In this document: positions 40,661 to 42,030 of the stretch, one piece after another | Layout: every line of letters starts with the position of its first letter | How positions within the stretch are numbered: position 1 is the first letter of the stretch | Virus record (IMG/VR): IMGVR_UViG_3300024348_000097 | Span: 1 to 42,030 of that record | Strand: one strand, 5' to 3' | Source: a virus | Length of the DNA stretch: 42,030 bases | Notes under the pieces: generated by a model | Database searches by the model: none | The model's input: only the letters and a program-made list of their open reading frames with translations | Told to the model about the DNA's origin: nothing | Made by a program: the position numbers and the translations under genes

Positions 40661-40997
40661 ATACGATAAAGAACTACGATATAAAATCTTAGAACTCTTA
40701 GAAGAAATTGTTGGTGTACCTAGAGAGTATTGGGAAGTCATGCGAACAAAGGAATCAGACGAGGTATTGATTAGACAAATCTATTGCTATTTACTTAGCG
40801 AGTATACTGATTTTAATCTACAGAAGATTGCCAATATCCTTGGCTTTAAGTATCACACCTCTGTCATGAGAACCATTACCATAGTTAAAGAATGGCAAGC
40901 AATCAATACCCCTAATCACAAGGGCAACCACATCATCAATCAATTCAAAGAAGCATATGAAAAACGACATTCAAGTATTATTAACATATCTGCTTGA
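40644..40997 (+). CDS. DnaA domain IV-like DNA-binding protein (117 aa)
   Basis: The core VLIRQIYCYLLSEYTDFNLQ followed by KIANILGFKYHTSVMRTITI matches the C-terminal domain of DnaA: 'R-x-I-A-M-Y-L-x-x-x-x-T-x-x-S-L-x-x-I-G-x-x-F-G-x-R-D-H-T-T-V' with the H-T-S/T-V recognition turn. No AAA+ ATPase part is present, so it is a stand-alone origin-binding-type domain. Phages of this group may use it to mark an origin or to compete with host DnaA. It overlaps the recombinase gene by 17 bp and the next replication-like gene by 41 bp. Confidence 0.75.
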   Translation: MNIETKYDKELRYKILELLEEIVGVPREYWEVMRTKESDEVLIRQIYCYLLSEYTDFNLQKIANILGFKYHTSVMRTITIVKEWQAINTPNHKGNHIINQFKEAYEKRHSSIINISA

Positions 40998-41268
40998 CAA
41001 GGCAAACCCTTCGTGGCAGTTTAATGAAACCTTAATGGAGGCATTCGATAATCTGAATGCTCCTACCTCTAAACGATTTGAGCCTCCAGCACTGCATGAA
41101 GTTGCCACGGAACTTAAGAGACAGAATGTTCGTCATCCTAATGTACAAGCGGATAAGTTTTGGAACTTCTATGAGTCTAAGAATTGGATGATCGGAAAGA
41201 ACAAGATGAAGAACTGGAAAGCTGCCATCAAAACTTGGAACTTTGAAAAAGATAATTTAATATTGTAA
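40957..41268 (+). CDS. Replisome-organiser-like C-terminal domain protein (103 aa)
   Basis: The end of the protein, VQADKFWNFYESKNWMIGKN followed by KMKNWKAAIKTWNF, is the motif found at the C-terminus of replication initiation or primosomal proteins of Bacteroidetes phages and mobile elements (F-x-x-x-Y-x-x-x-x-W-x-x-G-x-x-K-M-x-x-W-x-x-A-x-x-x-W). The N-terminal half is helical without the winged helix expected of a full protein, so this is a short form, perhaps working with the DnaA-like protein encoded just upstream. Confidence 0.65.
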   Translation: MKNDIQVLLTYLLDKANPSWQFNETLMEAFDNLNAPTSKRFEPPALHEVATELKRQNVRHPNVQADKFWNFYESKNWMIGKNKMKNWKAAIKTWNFEKDNLIL

Positions 41269-41286
41269 CCCTTTATAAGAATTTAT

Positions 41287-41781
41287 ATGAATTACTATTT
41301 GGACTCAGACCTTAATTTAATCCCCCAACCTAAGAAACCTTGGGGTAAAATATTAATTGTATTATTGATGTTATTAATTGTATACTTATTGATGAAATTA
41401 GTTACAACTACACCAACTTTTAAAGTTGTGTATAAATATATTCACCCTACAGAACAGCAAGATATTGAATTGTCTGAAGAGGCAATTGTTAAATGTTTGC
41501 ACGACAATGGTTGCGTTCTAGCCAATGTGGCTGTGGCCCAGGCGAGATTAGAATCAAATCTTGGAAAGAGCAATGTAGGAAAGCAAGCCAAAAATATGTT
41601 CGGCATCACTCATCACAAATGCAAATATGTTTCTGGTAAACATGGGGTGTACGCCAAGTATAAAACATATGAGGATAATATTAAATGCTACATTCACATT
41701 CAAGATCGATATTTGCAGAACATCAACGGTGTGTATGCAACTGATCCAACTTACATTACTAAAATAAAAGAACAGAAATGA
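41287..41781 (+). CDS. Membrane-anchored glucosaminidase-like peptidoglycan hydrolase (164 aa)
   Basis: After a short polar start there is one transmembrane helix (about residues 21-42: ILIVLLMLLIVYLLMKLV), so the rest lies outside the cytoplasm. The domain from about 63 on, VLANVAVAQARLESNLGKSN followed by KNMFGITHH, then VYAKYKTYEDNIKCYIHIQD, has the FlgJ/glucosaminidase pattern (AxxQAxLES-xxGKS, NxFGIK, F-x-x-Y-x-x-x-E-x-S-I-x-x-Y) with the catalytic Glu in LES. It may be a signal-arrest type lysin or an entry-related enzyme, and is the second cell-wall hydrolase in the window after the amidase at the left edge. Confidence 0.8.
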   Translation: MNYYLDSDLNLIPQPKKPWGKILIVLLMLLIVYLLMKLVTTTPTFKVVYKYIHPTEQQDIELSEEAIVKCLHDNGCVLANVAVAQARLESNLGKSNVGKQAKNMFGITHHKCKYVSGKHGVYAKYKTYEDNIKCYIHIQDRYLQNINGVYATDPTYITKIKEQK

Positions 41782-41981
41782 CAAACAATAAACAACAAAC
41801 GGCAGTGGAGCAATTAATAAACCACTTAATGGAATATGGGTTTGATTTATCACTTCATAAAATAGAAATTGAACATTTTAAAGAGATGCAAAAAGACCAA
41901 CACATAAAAAGTTGGGAGGCTGGTCTAATGAAAGTTGACTTTAATGAATACTACGAACAAACCTACGGAGGCAACAAATGA
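41778..41981 (+). CDS. Unknown small protein (67 aa)
   Basis: MTNNKQQTAVEQLINHLMEY then helical and acidic to YYEQTYGGNK. The opening 'QTAVEQLI..L' recurs in small phage proteins of Bacteroidetes, of unknown function. It starts in the ATGA at the lysin stop and overlaps the next start in the same way. Confidence 0.6.
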   Translation: MTNNKQQTAVEQLINHLMEYGFDLSLHKIEIEHFKEMQKDQHIKSWEAGLMKVDFNEYYEQTYGGNK

Positions 41982-42030
41982 AAAACACGATAAAAGGGAA
42001 TTTTGTAGGGTTTACAAACGGTGACCCTAC
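41978..42030 (+). CDS. Start of a further gene, cut by the right edge
   Basis: Begins in the ATGA at 41978 with MKNTIKGNFVGFTNGDPT and is open to the last base. Too short to identify; the ATGA coupling used by its neighbours supports the start. Confidence 0.45.
   Translation, partial: MKNTIKGNFVGFTNGDP

Noticed and set aside
1-42030. CRISPR array or insertion sequence
   Set aside because: No regularly spaced repeats of 24-40 nt and no transposase-like protein or matching terminal inverted repeats were seen.

Overview
The window looks like about 42 kb of a tailed double-stranded DNA bacteriophage, most likely a podovirus-like phage of a Bacteroidetes (Bacteroidota) host. Evidence for a phage: a portal, scaffold and major capsid block, head-tail adaptor-sized proteins, a very large tail protein, a 3131-residue polyvalent (internal virion type) protein, two different peptidoglycan hydrolases, a YqaJ exonuclease, a RusA-type resolvase and many tiny genes packed with ATGA overlaps. 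Evidence for the host: the promoters fit the Bacteroidetes pattern TTTG-N18-21-TAnnTTTG, most start codons follow A-rich leaders rather than Shine-Dalgarno sequences, and the base composition is AT-rich. No terminase or DNA polymerase is visible, and genes run off both ends, so the window is part of a larger genome.

Layout. From 1 to 26.4 kb everything is read leftward as a virion module. In transcription order it holds portal, scaffold, major capsid protein, a decoration-like protein, an unknown protein, three adaptor-sized proteins, a 1381-aa tail hub/stabilisation-like protein, two internal-virion-like proteins, the 3131-aa polyvalent protein, a small Cys-rich structural protein, a receptor-binding-like fibre and an amidase cut by the left edge. 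From 26.7 to 27.7 kb, still leftward, lie a RusA-like resolvase and two small candidate DNA-binding proteins. At 27.72-27.80 kb two interleaved promoters diverge. From 27.8 to 31.1 kb a compact rightward operon carries an SSB-like protein, YqaJ exonuclease, HNH protein, C5-cytosine methyltransferase (with a second, apparently real gene nested in another frame) and a GroES-like protein, closed by a hairpin terminator. From 31.15 to 32.14 kb there is about 1 kb of non-coding DNA with C-tract repeats and palindromes. From 32.1 to 42 kb there are about 27 small rightward accessory genes. These include two reduced methylase-like proteins, a Cys-rich protein, tandem FlbD-like paralogues, an Api92-like protein, a ribbon-helix-helix protein coupled to a short serine recombinase, a DnaA-domain-IV-like protein and a membrane-anchored glucosaminidase-like protein.

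Three observations stand out. First, a 238-codon ORF is fully nested in the +1 frame of the methyltransferase gene and carries its own recognisable conserved pattern. Second, a dispersed motif, TCNGAGWCCCA, occurs exactly 14 times (plus 4 one-mismatch copies) across unrelated genes and intergenic gaps, mostly in one orientation, where well under one copy is expected by chance. Third, six leftward virion genes or operons have a perfect TAnnTTTG box only 4-11 nt before the start codon, which predicts leaderless or nearly leaderless late mRNAs.

All protein names are from motif recognition by eye; no database search was run.
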